A DNA stretch of 64,000 nucleotides from Streptomyces albus subsp. albus (lineage in GTDB: Bacteria > Actinomycetota > Actinomycetes > Streptomycetales > Streptomycetaceae): the NCBI RefSeq assembly GCF_000719865.1, contig NZ_JOID01000015.1:256821-320820 (forward strand). Reading direction: 5' to 3'. The notes below the pieces were generated by a model. That model was not told the origin of the DNA and did not search any database. It worked only from the letters and a program-made list of their open reading frames with translations. Every line of letters starts with the position of its first letter. Positions within the stretch are counted from its first letter, which is position 1. Positions 32,946 to 43,467 of this stretch are shown here, in pieces. The translations under genes and the position numbers were made by a program.

Positions 32946-33371
32946 TCAGCGACCGGAGACGTAGCCGATCACCGGGTCGCCGTGTACCTGGACGGCGCCG
33001 TTCGCGCCGTCACGTGCCACGGTCGCGAACTCCACGGCATTAGCGCTCCCCTCCGGGAAGTCGTAGTTGCACCAGGTGTTGCCGTTGTTCGCGCCGTCCG
33101 CGTCCTGGCACTCTCCCGTCCTCCCGTCCTGGGGGCCGCCGTGGAGCTGCCAGATGACGCCTACACGGAGTCCGTCAGCCACCAAGTCCGCGACCGAGAA
33201 GCGGTCACCGTCGGAGTAGAAGCACGCGAATCCCGCCGATCCCCTAGGCAGGCTGCAGAATTGGGTGGTGTCGGCCGGAGCAGCGGGACGGGCCTGGGCT
33301 GTCGGGGCGGTTCCCAGCACACCGATCGAGGCGATGACCGCTCCGGCCGTCCACAGTGCACGTGCTCTCAT
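32946..33371 (-). CDS. Small secreted protein of unknown function
   Basis: 141 aa. Signal peptide MRARALWTAGAVIASIGVLGTAPTAQARP with cleavage near AQA/RP. The mature part carries four cysteines (QFCSLPRGSAGFACFYSDGDRFS, GECQDAD, TWCNYDF), consistent with two disulfides, and looks like a compact beta-rich domain; I do not recognise it. Codon use differs from neighbours: third-position A/T codons (AGA, GCA, CGT, GTA, CAA, AAT) are several times commoner than in flanking genes. GAGGACAGTCGAC precedes the ATG. Together these suggest a recently acquired, strain-variable gene. Confidence 0.72.
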   Translation of the reverse strand: MRARALWTAGAVIASIGVLGTAPTAQARPAAPADTTQFCSLPRGSAGFACFYSDGDRFSVADLVADGLRVGVIWQLHGGPQDGRTGECQDADGANNGNTWCNYDFPEGSANAVEFATVARDGANGAVQVHGDPVIGYVSGR

Positions 33372-33662
33372 GTCGACTGTCCTCTCGTCTAGTTCGTGGT
33401 GTGGAGCTGTTCGGTGCAGGGCCGAGTGCCCGACGCAAGAGATCGAAACGAAAGGAACGAGCCATTACGCCGACCCCGCTGGAGGCTGGCGGGTGGTGAC
33501 TTGTCGTCAGGATCGCGGTCTTCGTATGACACGCTCCGAGGCAGGTTTCGCTCCGGTGCTGTGCCGATCCGGTTCGGCTGGCCTCTGGCGCATACGGCGG
33601 CGGCCGGCCTCTTCAGCAGTCTGGAGAGGGCGGCCGCCGTGTCGTCCGTCGGCTGGGCGCGG

Positions 33663-34784
33663 TCAGGGGCCGGGGCGCAGGATGACTCCGATGCGGGCGG
33701 CCGCCGCGGAGAGATGGCGGCGGGCCTCCTTCAGCTGTTCCTCCGTCACACCGTGGTCGCGGGCCGCGTCGCGGATGTCGTCGCGGAAGCGGTCCAGCAG
33801 CCGCTCCAGATCGCGTGCGGGGTCCGCGGAGGGTTCCGGGGTCTCCCGGGCCCACTCGGGCTCCGGCGGGGCGGCGGTCTCCGAGACGGCGTCCGTACGC
33901 GGACTCGCGCCGCTCGGGCCCGTGCCGGGCGCCGTGGCCGCGCCGGTCCGCGGGCCCGTGCCGGGCGCCGCTTCCGCACCGGTGCCGGGCCGGCCGGGCG
34001 CGGAGCCCTCGGGGCCGCCGGGCCGGCCGCCCGAGAAGCGGTTGACCTCGCGGGTGATCTCCGCGAAGCCCTCCCGGACCGCGCGCTGCCAGTCGCCGGT
34101 CCGGATGTGCTCCTGCGTCTGGTCCTGGAGGCGGCGGGCGAGCCGCTGGATCTCCTCCACGACGAAGTCCTGGGCCTCCCGGGCCTGCCCGCCGGCGCGC
34201 CGGGCCCCCTGCTCGGCGCGGCGGCTCTCCTTCGCGGCGCGGTGCGCCTGCCGTTCCTTGGCGCGGCGGGTTTCCTCCTGCGCCCGCCGCCGGGCGTCCT
34301 GCGCGCCGGCCTTGCCGGGGCCGTCGGGGCCGTCGTCCCCGTACCCGCCGCCGTACTCGCCGTCGGTCGTGCGGCCGGTGCCGGAGGTGCGGGCCGTGCG
34401 GGCCCGTTCGGCCGCCGCGCGCATCTCGCGGCGCAGCTCGCTGGCCGAGCCCCGGACGTCCTCGCGGATCTCGGCGGCGAGGACCGCCACGGAGTCCCGG
34501 ATCTCGCGCTCCAGGTCCGCCAGTTCCTCCTGGCGTCCGGCGAGTTCGTCCCGTCCGGCGCCGGTGAGGGTGTAGACCTTGCGGCCACCCTCGGTGGCGT
34601 GGCTGACGAGGCCCTCGCTCTCCAGCTTGGCGAGGCGCGGGTAGACGGTGCCGGCGGACGGCGCGTAAAGGCCCTGGAAGCGCTCCTCCAGGAGACGGAT
34701 CACCTCGTAGCCGTGGCGCGGTGCCTCGTCCAGCAGCTTGAGCAGGTAGAGGCGGAGCCGGCCGTGGGCGAAGACGGGGGGCAT
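33663..34784 (-). CDS. PadR-family transcriptional regulator with long tail
   Basis: 373 aa. N-terminal PadR winged helix (residues ~1-85: LRLYLLKLLDEAPRHGYEVIRLLEERFQGLYAPSAGTVYPRLAKLESEGLVSHATEGGRKVYTLTGAG). The remaining ~290 residues are atypically long: a charged, probably coiled-coil stretch (RRAQEETRRAKERQAHRAAKESRRAEQGARRA...) then a Pro/Gly/Thr-rich linker and a helical C-terminus. ATG at 34784 begins one base after the DUF4097 stop, so both are one operon. A probable operator lies upstream of that operon, implying autoregulation. Ligand or signal unknown. Confidence 0.85.
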   Translation of the reverse strand: MPPVFAHGRLRLYLLKLLDEAPRHGYEVIRLLEERFQGLYAPSAGTVYPRLAKLESEGLVSHATEGGRKVYTLTGAGRDELAGRQEELADLEREIRDSVAVLAAEIREDVRGSASELRREMRAAAERARTARTSGTGRTTDGEYGGGYGDDGPDGPGKAGAQDARRRAQEETRRAKERQAHRAAKESRRAEQGARRAGGQAREAQDFVVEEIQRLARRLQDQTQEHIRTGDWQRAVREGFAEITREVNRFSGGRPGGPEGSAPGRPGTGAEAAPGTGPRTGAATAPGTGPSGASPRTDAVSETAAPPEPEWARETPEPSADPARDLERLLDRFRDDIRDAARDHGVTEEQLKEARRHLSAAAARIGVILRPGP

Positions 34785-34785
34785 G

Positions 34786-35790
34786 TCAGAGCACCTTCTT
34801 GTCGTCCGCTGTGTGTGCGGTGTGCGCACTCTGCGCGGTGTCCGTGCCGTCCGCCCCGTCCGCCCCGTCCGGACCGGGCGCGCCGGCGGCGTTCCCCAGG
34901 CCGTCGCGAGGGCCCGCCCCGGGGTCCCGGCGGGGCGGCCGCACCCGGGCCGGGACCGGGTCCTCCTCGGCCCCCGGCGGGCGGCGGAGCAGCGCCATGG
35001 CGCCGGAGACGCTGGTGGCCCTGAGCTTGCCGCGGCCGTCACCGAGCCGGCCTTTGATCTTCTTGGCGCCCCAGTGGTCGGCGATGTCGAGATCGTCGAA
35101 GGCACAGGAGACGGCTCCGCTCGCGGTGTGCGCGTCGACCGTGGTGTCGGCCCGCCGCGGGAGGCGGACGGCGACCTCGCCGGAGATGGTGCTCAGCCGG
35201 ACGTCCGTCTCCCGGCCGGCGGTGGCGAGGTCGATGACCATGTTGCCGCTGACCGTGTCGGCGCGTACGGAGCGGCCGGAGCCCTCGATGACGGTGAGGT
35301 CGCCGGAGACCGAGTTGAAGCGCAGATCGCCGGTGACGGACAGCGCCTCGACCCGGCCGGAGACGGTCTCGGCGCGGACCGGGCCGGCCAGTCCGGCGAG
35401 GGTGGTGTCCCCGGAGACGCCCCGGAGGTCCGTACCGCCGGAGACCCCGGAGACGACGGTGCCGGCGCCGACCGTCCCGACCTTGACGCGGGTGCCGGCC
35501 GGGACGGTCACCGAGACGGTGGCCTCACGGTTCCGGCCCTTCCGGTCGAGCCACTTGAGGAAGCCCTGCCAGGGCAGGTCATCATAGGCGATGGTCAGGG
35601 TGGAGTCCTCGTGGACGACGGTGAGGGGCGGCCCGTGCAGCTCGTCGATGTGGAGCCGGGCGGGGCCGGAGCCGTCCGTGCCGACGATGTTGACGTTGCC
35701 GCCCACCACGCGGACGTGGACGGCGGTGACGGGTGCGTCGAGGACGAACTTGCGCGCCTCGGTGACGGACCACTGGGACCGGGCTGGCAT
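34786..35790 (-). CDS. DUF4097-family beta-repeat protein
   Basis: 334 aa. Repeated VSG-type beta strands (VVSGVSGGTDLRGVSGDTTLAGLAGPVRAETVSGRVEALSVTGDLRFNSVSGDLTVIEGSG...) form the DUF4097/adhesin-like beta-solenoid. No signal peptide or membrane anchor, so cytoplasmic or non-classically exported. Such genes are commonly paired with PadR regulators. The C-terminal ~60 residues are Pro/Gly/Thr-rich and disordered (GADGADGTDTAQSAHTAHTADDKK). ATG at 35790. Function unknown. Confidence 0.85.
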   Translation of the reverse strand: MPARSQWSVTEARKFVLDAPVTAVHVRVVGGNVNIVGTDGSGPARLHIDELHGPPLTVVHEDSTLTIAYDDLPWQGFLKWLDRKGRNREATVSVTVPAGTRVKVGTVGAGTVVSGVSGGTDLRGVSGDTTLAGLAGPVRAETVSGRVEALSVTGDLRFNSVSGDLTVIEGSGRSVRADTVSGNMVIDLATAGRETDVRLSTISGEVAVRLPRRADTTVDAHTASGAVSCAFDDLDIADHWGAKKIKGRLGDGRGKLRATSVSGAMALLRRPPGAEEDPVPARVRPPRRDPGAGPRDGLGNAAGAPGPDGADGADGTDTAQSAHTAHTADDKKVL

Positions 35791-35830
35791 GGGCCTGACC
35801 TGACCTTCCTCCGGGCGGACGGCAGCACGC

Positions 35831-35867
35831 AACATATCGCGTCTGTGGCAAGACACGATATATCGCG
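35831..35867. promoter_or_regulatory. Probable PadR operator/promoter
   Basis: An AT-rich island in a GC-rich background with two CGCGATAT-type half-sites: CATATCGCG (35833-35841) and CGATATATCG (35856-35865), plus GTCT..AGAC symmetry between them. It sits 41-77 bases upstream of the DUF4097-padR operon and is the natural place for PadR autoregulation. The factor is inferred from position. Confidence 0.65.
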
Positions 35868-35903
35868 GATGGGGGAAGTCAACAGGCGCGAGCCACCGGC
35901 CGG

Positions 35904-36083
35904 CTACTCGTCGTCCTCGTCGTCGAGGCGGGCCAGCCAGGTCGCCAGGCGGTCCACCGGCACCTCGAAGTCCGGGTTGAGGTCGACGAACTCCCGGAGC
36001 CGCTCGGCCACCCAGGACAGCGGGACCTCCTCCTCGCCGCGCCGGTTCTCCAGCTCCTCGATACCGCGGTCGGTGAAATACAA
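35904..36083 (-). CDS. DUF6104-family 59-aa acidic protein, TTG start
   Basis: 59 aa: YFTDRGIEELENRRGEEEV (residues 2-20) continues to ...DFEVPVDRLATWLARLDDEDDE. I recognise it as a small protein conserved downstream of sucA in Streptomyces. The start must be TTG at 36083: no ATG or GTG is in frame ahead of the conserved YFTDRG, and GGAG lies six bases upstream. Very acidic C-terminus. Its place next to the 2-oxoglutarate enzyme suggests a link to TCA or nitrogen control, but no function is established. Confidence 0.8.
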   Translation of the reverse strand: MYFTDRGIEELENRRGEEEVPLSWVAERLREFVDLNPDFEVPVDRLATWLARLDDEDDE

Positions 36084-36471
36084 CGTGCACTCCGCCAGGA
36101 CGATCGGTGGGATGGGGCGGGGCCAGGATATTCCTGTCCGGACGGGCGCCCTCCGCGGCCCTGTGGCTCAGGCGGCGAGCCGTGACGGGGCCGGGGTGCG
36201 GGAGGTGCCGGGAACGGCCGCGGGGCGGCCGGGAGGGCGCGTCCGGAGACGGCCGGCCGGGTGCCGCCTCCGGCCCCCGGCCTCCGGCCCCCGGCCTCCG
36301 GCCGTCGGCCGGCTTCCGGAGCCCGCCGGTGGCCGGCGGGGAGCACGGGCCGGTACGGAAGAGGGCCGGGCCCCCGCCGCGAGGGCGGGGGCCCGGCCCG
36401 TTCACCGTGCCGTGTCCGTTCCGGCGCGGGCGAGACGTCCGTCTCGGCCCGTGCGCCGGATCGGGCGCCGG
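36084..36471. other. Intergenic between sucA and DUF6104 gene
   Basis: About 390 bases. At 36363-36399 a 16-bp perfect stem (GGGCCGGGCCCCCGCC and its complement, loop GCGAG) is the sucA terminator. At 36267-36308 a 14-bp unit, CCTCCGGCCCCCGG, repeats about three times. CAGGATATTCCTG (36124-36136) is a 13-bp palindrome ~41 bases upstream of the DUF6104 TTG and may be an operator or overlap its -10 (TATCCT). Confidence 0.75.
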
Positions 36472-39400
36472 TCAGGCGTCGAACACCTCGTTGACCAGCT
36501 GCTGCTGCTCCGCCTGGTGGCGCTTGGCCGAGCCGACCGCCGGGGAGGAGGAGTGCGGCCGGGAGACCCGGCGCAGCCGCTCGGCGGGCGGGAGGCCCGC
36601 GCCGACCGAGAGGTCCAGGTGGTCGATCAGGTTGAGGGCGATGAAGGGCCACGCGCCCTGGTTCGCCGGCTCCTCCTGCGCCCAGATGTACTTCTCGGTG
36701 CCGGTGTAGCGGGAGAGCTCCGCCTGGAGATCCTTGCCGGGCAGCGGGTACAGCCGCTCCAGCCGGACCAGCGCGGTGTCGTGGGCGCCGCGCTTCTCCC
36801 GCTCGGCGAGCAGGTCGTAGTAGACCTTGCCGGAGCAGAAGACGACCTTGCGGACGGCCGCCGGGTCCACCGTGTCGTCGCCGATCACCGGGCGGAAGCC
36901 GCCGGTGGTGAACTCCTCCGTCTTCGACGCCGCCGCCTTCAGCCGGAGCATCGACTTCGGGGTGAAGACGATCAGCGGCTTGTGGTGCGGGTTGTGCACC
37001 TGCCAGCGCAGCAGGTGGAAGTAGTTCGACGGCAGGGTCGGCATGGCGACCGTCATGCTGTTCTGCGCGCAGAGCTGGAGGAAGCGCTCGATCCGGGCCG
37101 AGGAGTGGTCCGGGCCCTGGCCCTCGTAACCGTGCGGCAGCAGCAGCGTGACGCCGGAGGTCTGGCTCCACTTCTGCTCGGCGGAGGAGATGAACTCGTC
37201 CACGATGGTCTGCGCGCCGTTGACGAAGTCGCCGAACTGCGCCTCCCACATCACCAGGGCGTCCGGGCGGGCCAGCGAGTAGCCGTACTCGAAGCCCATC
37301 GCCGCGTACTCGCTGAGCAGCGAGTCGTAGACGTTGAAGCGGGCCTGGTCCTCCGACAGGTAGAGCAGCGGGGTGTAGTCATCGCCGGTCTCGCGGTCGA
37401 CGAGGACCGCGTGCCGCTGGCCGAAGGTGCCGCGGCGGGAGTCCTGGCCCGCGAGGCGGACCGGGGTGCCCTCCATCAGCAGCGAGCCGATGGCGAGGGT
37501 CTCGCCCATGCCCCAGTCGATCGTGCCGTCCTCGACCTGCGCCGCGCGGCGCTGGAGCTGCGGCAGCAGCCGCGGGTGGACGGTGATCCGGTCGGGGATG
37601 TTGACCTGCGACTCGGCGATGCGCTTGACGACCTCGTAGGAGATCGCCGTGTCGACCTTCACCGGGAACTCGGCCTGCGGCTCCGGGACCTCGGGGGCCA
37701 TCGGCGCCGCCGTGGCGTCGCGGACCTCGGTGAAGACCTTCTCCAGCTGGCCCTGGTAGTCCTGGAGGGCCTGCTCGGCCTCCTCGACGGTGATGTCGCC
37801 CCGGCCGATCAGCGACTCGGTGTAGAGCTTGCGCACCGAGCGCTTCTTGTCGATCAGGTCGTACATCAGCGGCTGGGTGAAGCCCGGGTTGTCGGACTCG
37901 TTGTGGCCCCGGCGCCGGTAGCAGATCAGGTCGATGACGACGTCCTTGTTGAACGCCTGGCGGAACTCGAAGGCGAGCCGCGCCACGCGCACCACGGCCT
38001 CCGGGTCGTCACCGTTCACGTGGAAGATCGGCGCCTCGATCATGCGGGCCACGTCGGTGGCGTACATGGAGGAGCGGGCCGACTCCGGCGCGGCGGTGAA
38101 GCCGACCTGGTTGTTGATGACGACGTGGATGGTGCCGCCGCAGCGGTAGCCGCGGAGCTGCGACATGTTGAGCGTCTCGGCCACGACGCCCTGGCCCGCG
38201 AAGGCCGCGTCGCCGTGCAGCTGGACGGGGAGGACGGTGAAGTCCGTGCCGCCCTTGCCGATGATGTCCTGCTTGGCGCGGGCGACGCCCTCGACGACCG
38301 GGTCCACGGCCTCCAGGTGGGAGGGGTTGGCGGTGAGCGAGACCTTGATCTGCTCGCCGTCCAGGCCGGTGAAGGTGCCCTCGGCGCCCAGGTGGTACTT
38401 CACGTCGCCGGAGCCGTGCATCGACTTCGGGTCGAGGTTGCCCTCGAACTCCCGGAAGATCTGCGCGTAGGACTTGCCGACGATGTTGGCCAGGACGTTC
38501 AGCCGGCCGCGGTGGGCCATGCCGATGACGACCTCGTCCAGCCGCGACTCGGCGGCCGAGTCGAGGACCGCGTCCAGCAGCGGGATGACGGACTCGCCGC
38601 CCTCCAGCGAGAAGCGCTTCTGGCCGACGTACTTGGTCTGCAGGAAGGTCTCGAACGCCTCGGCGGCGTTGAGCCGGCGCAGGATGCGCAGCTGCTCCTC
38701 GCGCTCGGGGTGGGCCTGGCCGCGCTCCACGCGGTCCTGGATCCACTTGCGCTCCTTGGGGTCCTGGATGTGCATGAACTCGATGCCGGTGGTGCGGCAG
38801 TACGAGTCCCGGAGCACGCCCAGGATGTCGCGGAGCTTCATCATCGAGCGGCCCGCGAAGCCGCCGACGGCGAACTCGCGCTCCAGGTCCCACAGGGTGA
38901 GGCCGTGCTCGATGATGTCGAGGTCGGGGTGCTTGCGCTGCTGGTACTCCAGCGGGTCGGTGTCGGCCATGACGTGGCCGCGGACCCGGTAGGCGTGGAT
39001 CAGGTCGAAGACCCGGGCGGCCTTGGTGACGTCGTCGTCGTGGGAGACGTCGATGTCGCGGAGCCAGCGGACCGGCTCGTAAGGGATGCGCAGCGACTTG
39101 AAGACGTCGTCGTAGAAGTCGTTCTCGCCGAGCAGCAGCTGGTTCATGATCCGCAGGAACTCGCCGGAGGCGGCGCCCTGGATCACACGGTGGTCATAGG
39201 TGCTCGTGAGCGTCATGACCTTGGAGATGCCGAGCTTGTTCAGGGTGTCCTGCGAGGTGCCCTGGAACTCCGCCGGGTACTCCATGGCGCCCACGCCGAG
39301 GATCAGGCCCTGCCCGGGCATCAGGCGCGGCACGGAGTGCACGGTGCCGATGCCGCCCGGGTTGGTGAGGGAGGCGGTGACCCCGGTGAAGTCCTCCATC

Positions 39401-40299
39401 GTCAGCTTGTTCGCGCGGGCGCGGCGGACGATGTCCTCGTACGCCTGCCAGAACTCGAAGAAGCCGAGCGTCTCGGCCTTCTTGATCGCCGCGACGACGA
39501 GCTGGCGGTCGCCGTTCGGCTTCACCAGGTCGATGGCCAGGCCCAGGTTGACGTGGTCGGGCTTGACCAGCGTCGGCTTGCCGTCCTTCTCGGTGAACGA
39601 GTAGTTCATCGAGGGCATGGCCTTGAGCGCCTGCACCATGGCGTACCCGATGAGGTGCGTGAAGGAGACCTTCCCGCCGCGGGCGCGCTTGAGGTGGTTG
39701 TTGATGACGATGCGGTTGTCGAACAGCAGCTTCACCGGGACCGCGCGGACGGAGGTGGCCGTCGGCAGTTCCAGCGAGGCGTTCATGTTCTTCGCCACGG
39801 CGGCCGACGGGCCGCGCAGCGTGACGTACTCCGGCCCCTCGGCGGGCGCCGCGGGCTCGGCGGCGGCCTTGGCGGGCGCCTTGGCCGGAGCCTTCTTCGC
39901 GGGCGCCGCGGCCGGCTTGGCCGCCGGCTGGGCCGGGGCCTTCGCCGCGGGGGCGGGGGCCGGCTTCGGCTCGGCGGGCTTCGCGGCCTGCTTCGGCCGC
40001 GCCGCGGGTGCGGCGGACTGTGCGGGTGCCGGTGCGGACGGAGACGGGGTGGCCGCCTCCCCGTTCGTCGCGGGGGCGGCCTTGGCCGGGGCGGCTGCCG
40101 CCGACCCGGTGTCCGCACCCGGCTTGTAGTCGGCGAAGAAGTCCCACCAGGCTCGGTCGACCGAGTTCGGGTCCTGGAGGTACTGCTGGTAGATCTCGTC
40201 GACGAGCCACTCGTTGGGACCGAAGGCGGCTGCGGGGTTGTTACCCCGTCCGTCCTGGTCGTTCGAGACGCTCGAAGTGTTGGGGGACTGTGGCGACAC
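36472..40299 (-). CDS. sucA: Multifunctional 2-oxoglutarate dehydrogenase E1/E2 (SucA/Kgd)
   Basis: 1275 aa. Thiamine-diphosphate enzyme that oxidatively decarboxylates 2-oxoglutarate in the TCA cycle. The order is actinobacterial: a short N-terminal E1 helix ([30 protein letters not shown]), an Ala/Pro/Lys linker (~60-155), an E2 acyltransferase catalytic domain (~160-395, with the [13 protein letters not shown] motif), then the E1 core with the TPP motif ([11 protein letters not shown]...VVINNQVG) and a transketolase-like C-half. There is no lipoyl domain, so acyl transfer relies on another E2. The acetyl-CoA allosteric and GarA/FHA regulation known for mycobacterial Kgd may apply. GTG start at 40299. 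Confidence 0.95.
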   Translation of the reverse strand: MSPQSPNTSSVSNDQDGRGNNPAAAFGPNEWLVDEIYQQYLQDPNSVDRAWWDFFADYKPGADTGSAAAAPAKAAPATNGEAATPSPSAPAPAQSAAPAARPKQAAKPAEPKPAPAPAAKAPAQPAAKPAAAPAKKAPAKAPAKAAAEPAAPAEGPEYVTLRGPSAAVAKNMNASLELPTATSVRAVPVKLLFDNRIVINNHLKRARGGKVSFTHLIGYAMVQALKAMPSMNYSFTEKDGKPTLVKPDHVNLGLAIDLVKPNGDRQLVVAAIKKAETLGFFEFWQAYEDIVRRARANKLTMEDFTGVTASLTNPGGIGTVHSVPRLMPGQGLILGVGAMEYPAEFQGTSQDTLNKLGISKVMTLTSTYDHRVIQGAASGEFLRIMNQLLLGENDFYDDVFKSLRIPYEPVRWLRDIDVSHDDDVTKAARVFDLIHAYRVRGHVMADTDPLEYQQRKHPDLDIIEHGLTLWDLEREFAVGGFAGRSMMKLRDILGVLRDSYCRTTGIEFMHIQDPKERKWIQDRVERGQAHPEREEQLRILRRLNAAEAFETFLQTKYVGQKRFSLEGGESVIPLLDAVLDSAAESRLDEVVIGMAHRGRLNVLANIVGKSYAQIFREFEGNLDPKSMHGSGDVKYHLGAEGTFTGLDGEQIKVSLTANPSHLEAVDPVVEGVARAKQDIIGKGGTDFTVLPVQLHGDAAFAGQGVVAETLNMSQLRGYRCGGTIHVVINNQVGFTAAPESARSSMYATDVARMIEAPIFHVNGDDPEAVVRVARLAFEFRQAFNKDVVIDLICYRRRGHNESDNPGFTQPLMYDLIDKKRSVRKLYTESLIGRGDITVEEAEQALQDYQGQLEKVFTEVRDATAAPMAPEVPEPQAEFPVKVDTAISYEVVKRIAESQVNIPDRITVHPRLLPQLQRRAAQVEDGTIDWGMGETLAIGSLLMEGTPVRLAGQDSRRGTFGQRHAVLVDRETGDDYTPLLYLSEDQARFNVYDSLLSEYAAMGFEYGYSLARPDALVMWEAQFGDFVNGAQTIVDEFISSAEQKWSQTSGVTLLLPHGYEGQGPDHSSARIERFLQLCAQNSMTVAMPTLPSNYFHLLRWQVHNPHHKPLIVFTPKSMLRLKAAASKTEEFTTGGFRPVIGDDTVDPAAVRKVVFCSGKVYYDLLAEREKRGAHDTALVRLERLYPLPGKDLQAELSRYTGTEKYIWAQEEPANQGAWPFIALNLIDHLDLSVGAGLPPAERLRRVSRPHSSSPAVGSAKRHQAEQQQLVNEVFDA

Positions 40300-40595
40300 G
40301 GCGGCTACCGCCCTCTTCCGCTTCCTAAGGTGGTGGACAGCGGAAATAAAGGCTACGCCTCTTACCGCGTCCGGTGCAGGCCGGGCTGGTCAGTCGTCGC
40401 GCAAGTCACACTGGCCGACTGGTTTCGGGGCAGCGTGAGGCGGGAAAATCCCCGAGTTTCGGCTCTCCGCGGGCCACTGGGGATCGCCGCCGCCCGGCGA
40501 CGGCCTCCCGCTGCCGCAACCCTCCGGTCGCGCGCCGCGGGCGGGATGCCGGGGCATCTCCTTCCGAACGGGCGCTTCCGCTTTCGCACCCTACG
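40300..40595. other. Upstream region of sucA
   Basis: Nearly 300 bases between the sensor kinase stop and the sucA start, both on the minus strand. Locally AT-richer near 40340-40360 and 40440-40460. No gene and no promoter that I can place with confidence. Confidence 0.45.
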
Positions 40596-41716
40596 TCAAC
40601 CCTGCTCTTGGCGGCTGCCCGGCAGGGTGACCTTTATGCGGCAGCCGCGGGACGATTCGGCCACGCCGATCGAGCCGCCGTGGAGATCCACCGCCCAGCG
40701 GGCGATGGCCAGCCCCAGCCCGGTGCCGCCGTCGCTGCCGGGGCCGTGCGGGGTGGAGACGCGGCCGCGGTTGAACCGCTCGAAGATCCGGGCCCGCTCC
40801 GGCTCCGGGATGCCCGGTCCCTCGTCCAGCACCTCCAGCACCACGCTCCCCGGCCCCTCGCCGTGTCGCGCGCGCAGCGTCACCCGGCCCTGCGGCGGGC
40901 TGTGCTTGACGGCGTTGTCGACGAGGTTGGCCACCACCTGGTGCAGCCGCTCGGCGTCCGCGTGCGCGGTCAGCTCCGGCGGTGAGACGTCCAGATGGAG
41001 ATGGACGTCCGCCCGGCCCGGCACGCCCGTGGTGGCGGCCCGGCCGCGCGCCGCGTTGGTCATGCCGGCCTCCTTGATGATCCCGGAGAGATACGGCCAG
41101 ACCTCGAAGCGCCGGGCGTGCAGCGGGACCACGCCGTTGTCGATGCGCGACAGGTCGAGCAGCGTCTCCACCAGCCGGCCGAGCCGCTCGGTCTGCCCGA
41201 GGGCCATCCGCATGGTCTCCGGATCGGCCTCCGAGACCCCGTCCACCACGTTCTCCAGCACGGCCCGCAGCCCCGCGATGGGGGTGCGCAGCTCGTGCGA
41301 GACATTGGCGACCAGCTCCTTGCGGTGCCGGTCCACGGCCTCCAGGTCGGCCGCCATGTGGTTGAACGTCCGCGCCAGCTCGCCCAGTTCGTCGCGGCGG
41401 TCCTCGCGGACCCGGCGGCTGTAGTCGCCGTTGGCCATGGCACGGGCGACGGTCTTCATCTCGTCCAGCGGCGAGGTCAGCCCGTGCGCCACGAACTGGG
41501 TGATCAGCATGGTGGCGATGATCGAGAAGATCGTGACGATGCGCAGTTCGGTGGCCGTGTTGAGCGCCATGATCACCAGCAGCGTGGTGATCGTCACGGA
41601 GCCGATGACCAGCGCGCCGAGCGCCGCCTTCACCGACCGGTACGGGTCCAGCGGCCGCAGGCCCTCCCAGAGGCGCGCCCACAGGCCCGGCTTCGCCTGC
41701 TCGGCCGGGCGGTTGT

Positions 41717-41720
<4 letters not shown>
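40596..41720 (-). CDS. Two-component sensor histidine kinase
   Basis: 374 aa. Two membrane segments close together near the N-terminus (ALGALVIGSVTITTLLVIMAL and IVTIFSIIATMLITQFVAHG, ~35-80) leave almost no extracellular loop, so the kinase may sense within the membrane. A HAMP domain follows (~80-130), then HisKA with phospho-acceptor His142 (ANVSHELRTPIAGL) and HATPase (ANLVDNAVKHSP, DEGPGIP, GGTGLGLAIARWAVDLHGG). GTG at 41720 overlaps the response-regulator stop (GTGA). Confidence 0.93.
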
Positions 41721-42466
<746 letters not shown>

Positions 42467-42558
42467 GTCGGTCTGCCCCTGCTGTCCCCGTGCCTGGTGC
42501 CCCGTGTCTGCCGCGGCGCGTGCTGGCTAGCAGCGTAAAGGCACGGCGAGGGGCGCGG

Positions 42559-43278
42559 CTATGCGGGACCGCTGGCGAGGTGCACGGCGTCCGGGACGCC
42601 CCGGGCAACGGGGATCTCTTCCGTCCGTACCCGCAGGAACCCGGCATTCCGCAGGGCTTGTTCGAAAGCGGCGGAGGGCTGGGCGGACCAGACGGCGAGC
42701 ACGCCGCCGGGGGTCAGCCGCTCGCGGCAGGCGGCCAGTCCGTCCGGGGTGTAGAGGCTGTCGTTGTCCTCGGTGACGGTCCAGTCGGGCCCGTTGTCGA
42801 TGTCCAGGCAGAGCGCGTCGTAGGTCTCCCCGCGCGGCGCGGCCCGGAGGTGGCGGACGAGATCCGTGTGCAGGATCTCCGTCCGCGGATCGGCCAGCGC
42901 CGCGCCGGACACCGCCGCCAGCGGGCCGGATCGGTGCCAGTCGATCACCGCCTCCTCCCGCTCCACGACGGCGATCCGCCCCCAGCGCGGCTCGGCGGCG
43001 GCCCGCGCCAGGGAGAAGCCGACCCCGAGCCCTCCGATCAGCACCGACGGGCGGGGCCGGTCCGCGGGGAGCGCCGCCAGGGCCGCGTCGACGAGCAGGC
43101 GTTCGGAGCGGCCGTCGGACGTGTCCATGAGGAAGCAGCCGTTGGCGATGATCTCGTACCGCTCACCGCGCCGCCGCAGCACCACCTCGCCGTACGGGCC
43201 GCTCCGCCGGTCGACGACCACGGGCTCCCCGGCCGGGGACGGGACGGAGGGTGACGACGGGGACGGTGCGGGCTGCAT
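42559..43278 (-). CDS. Spermidine-synthase-like methyltransferase-fold protein
   Basis: 239 aa. Rossmann fold of the spermidine synthase family: SVLIGGLGVGFSLARAAAEPRWGRIAVVEREEAVIDWHR (nucleotide/SAM loop) and DALCLDIDNGPDW (acidic catalytic region). Shorter than true spermidine synthases and lacking their N-terminal oligomerisation strands, so an aminopropyl- or methyltransferase role is possible but unproven. ATG at 43278. Lies upstream of the two-component genes on the same strand, 92 bases away. Confidence 0.82.
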   Translation of the reverse strand: MQPAPSPSSPSVPSPAGEPVVVDRRSGPYGEVVLRRRGERYEIIANGCFLMDTSDGRSERLLVDAALAALPADRPRPSVLIGGLGVGFSLARAAAEPRWGRIAVVEREEAVIDWHRSGPLAAVSGAALADPRTEILHTDLVRHLRAAPRGETYDALCLDIDNGPDWTVTEDNDSLYTPDGLAACRERLTPGGVLAVWSAQPSAAFEQALRNAGFLRVRTEEIPVARGVPDAVHLASGPA

Positions 43279-43431
43279 GGGCGGGCGGGTCCTTCGCGGA
43301 GGGCCCCGGACCGGGGCCGGGGCGGCGGGCGGGCGGCGGGCGGTGCTTCCCGCGCGGCGCGCGGCGCGGGCCGGCGGGAGGCGCCGCCAAGGGTAGTGAC
43401 CCCGCCGGCCGGCACGCCGGGACTTTCCTCT

Positions 43432-43467
43432 GCCGCTACCGCCGCTACCGCCGCTACCGCCGCTACG
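43432..43467. repeat. Four 9-bp tandem repeats
   Basis: GCCGCTACC is repeated at 43432, 43441 and 43450 with a fourth imperfect copy at 43459 ending in G. It sits directly after the stop-side end of the membrane protein gene on the minus strand, in intergenic sequence. Probably slippage-prone; no function implied. Confidence 0.85.

Noticed and set aside
34783..41424. A 2213-codon plus-strand open frame over the DUF4097, sucA and kinase genes
   Set aside because: It is antisense to sucA, whose 1275-aa product is fully recognisable. No family resemblance in the plus frame.
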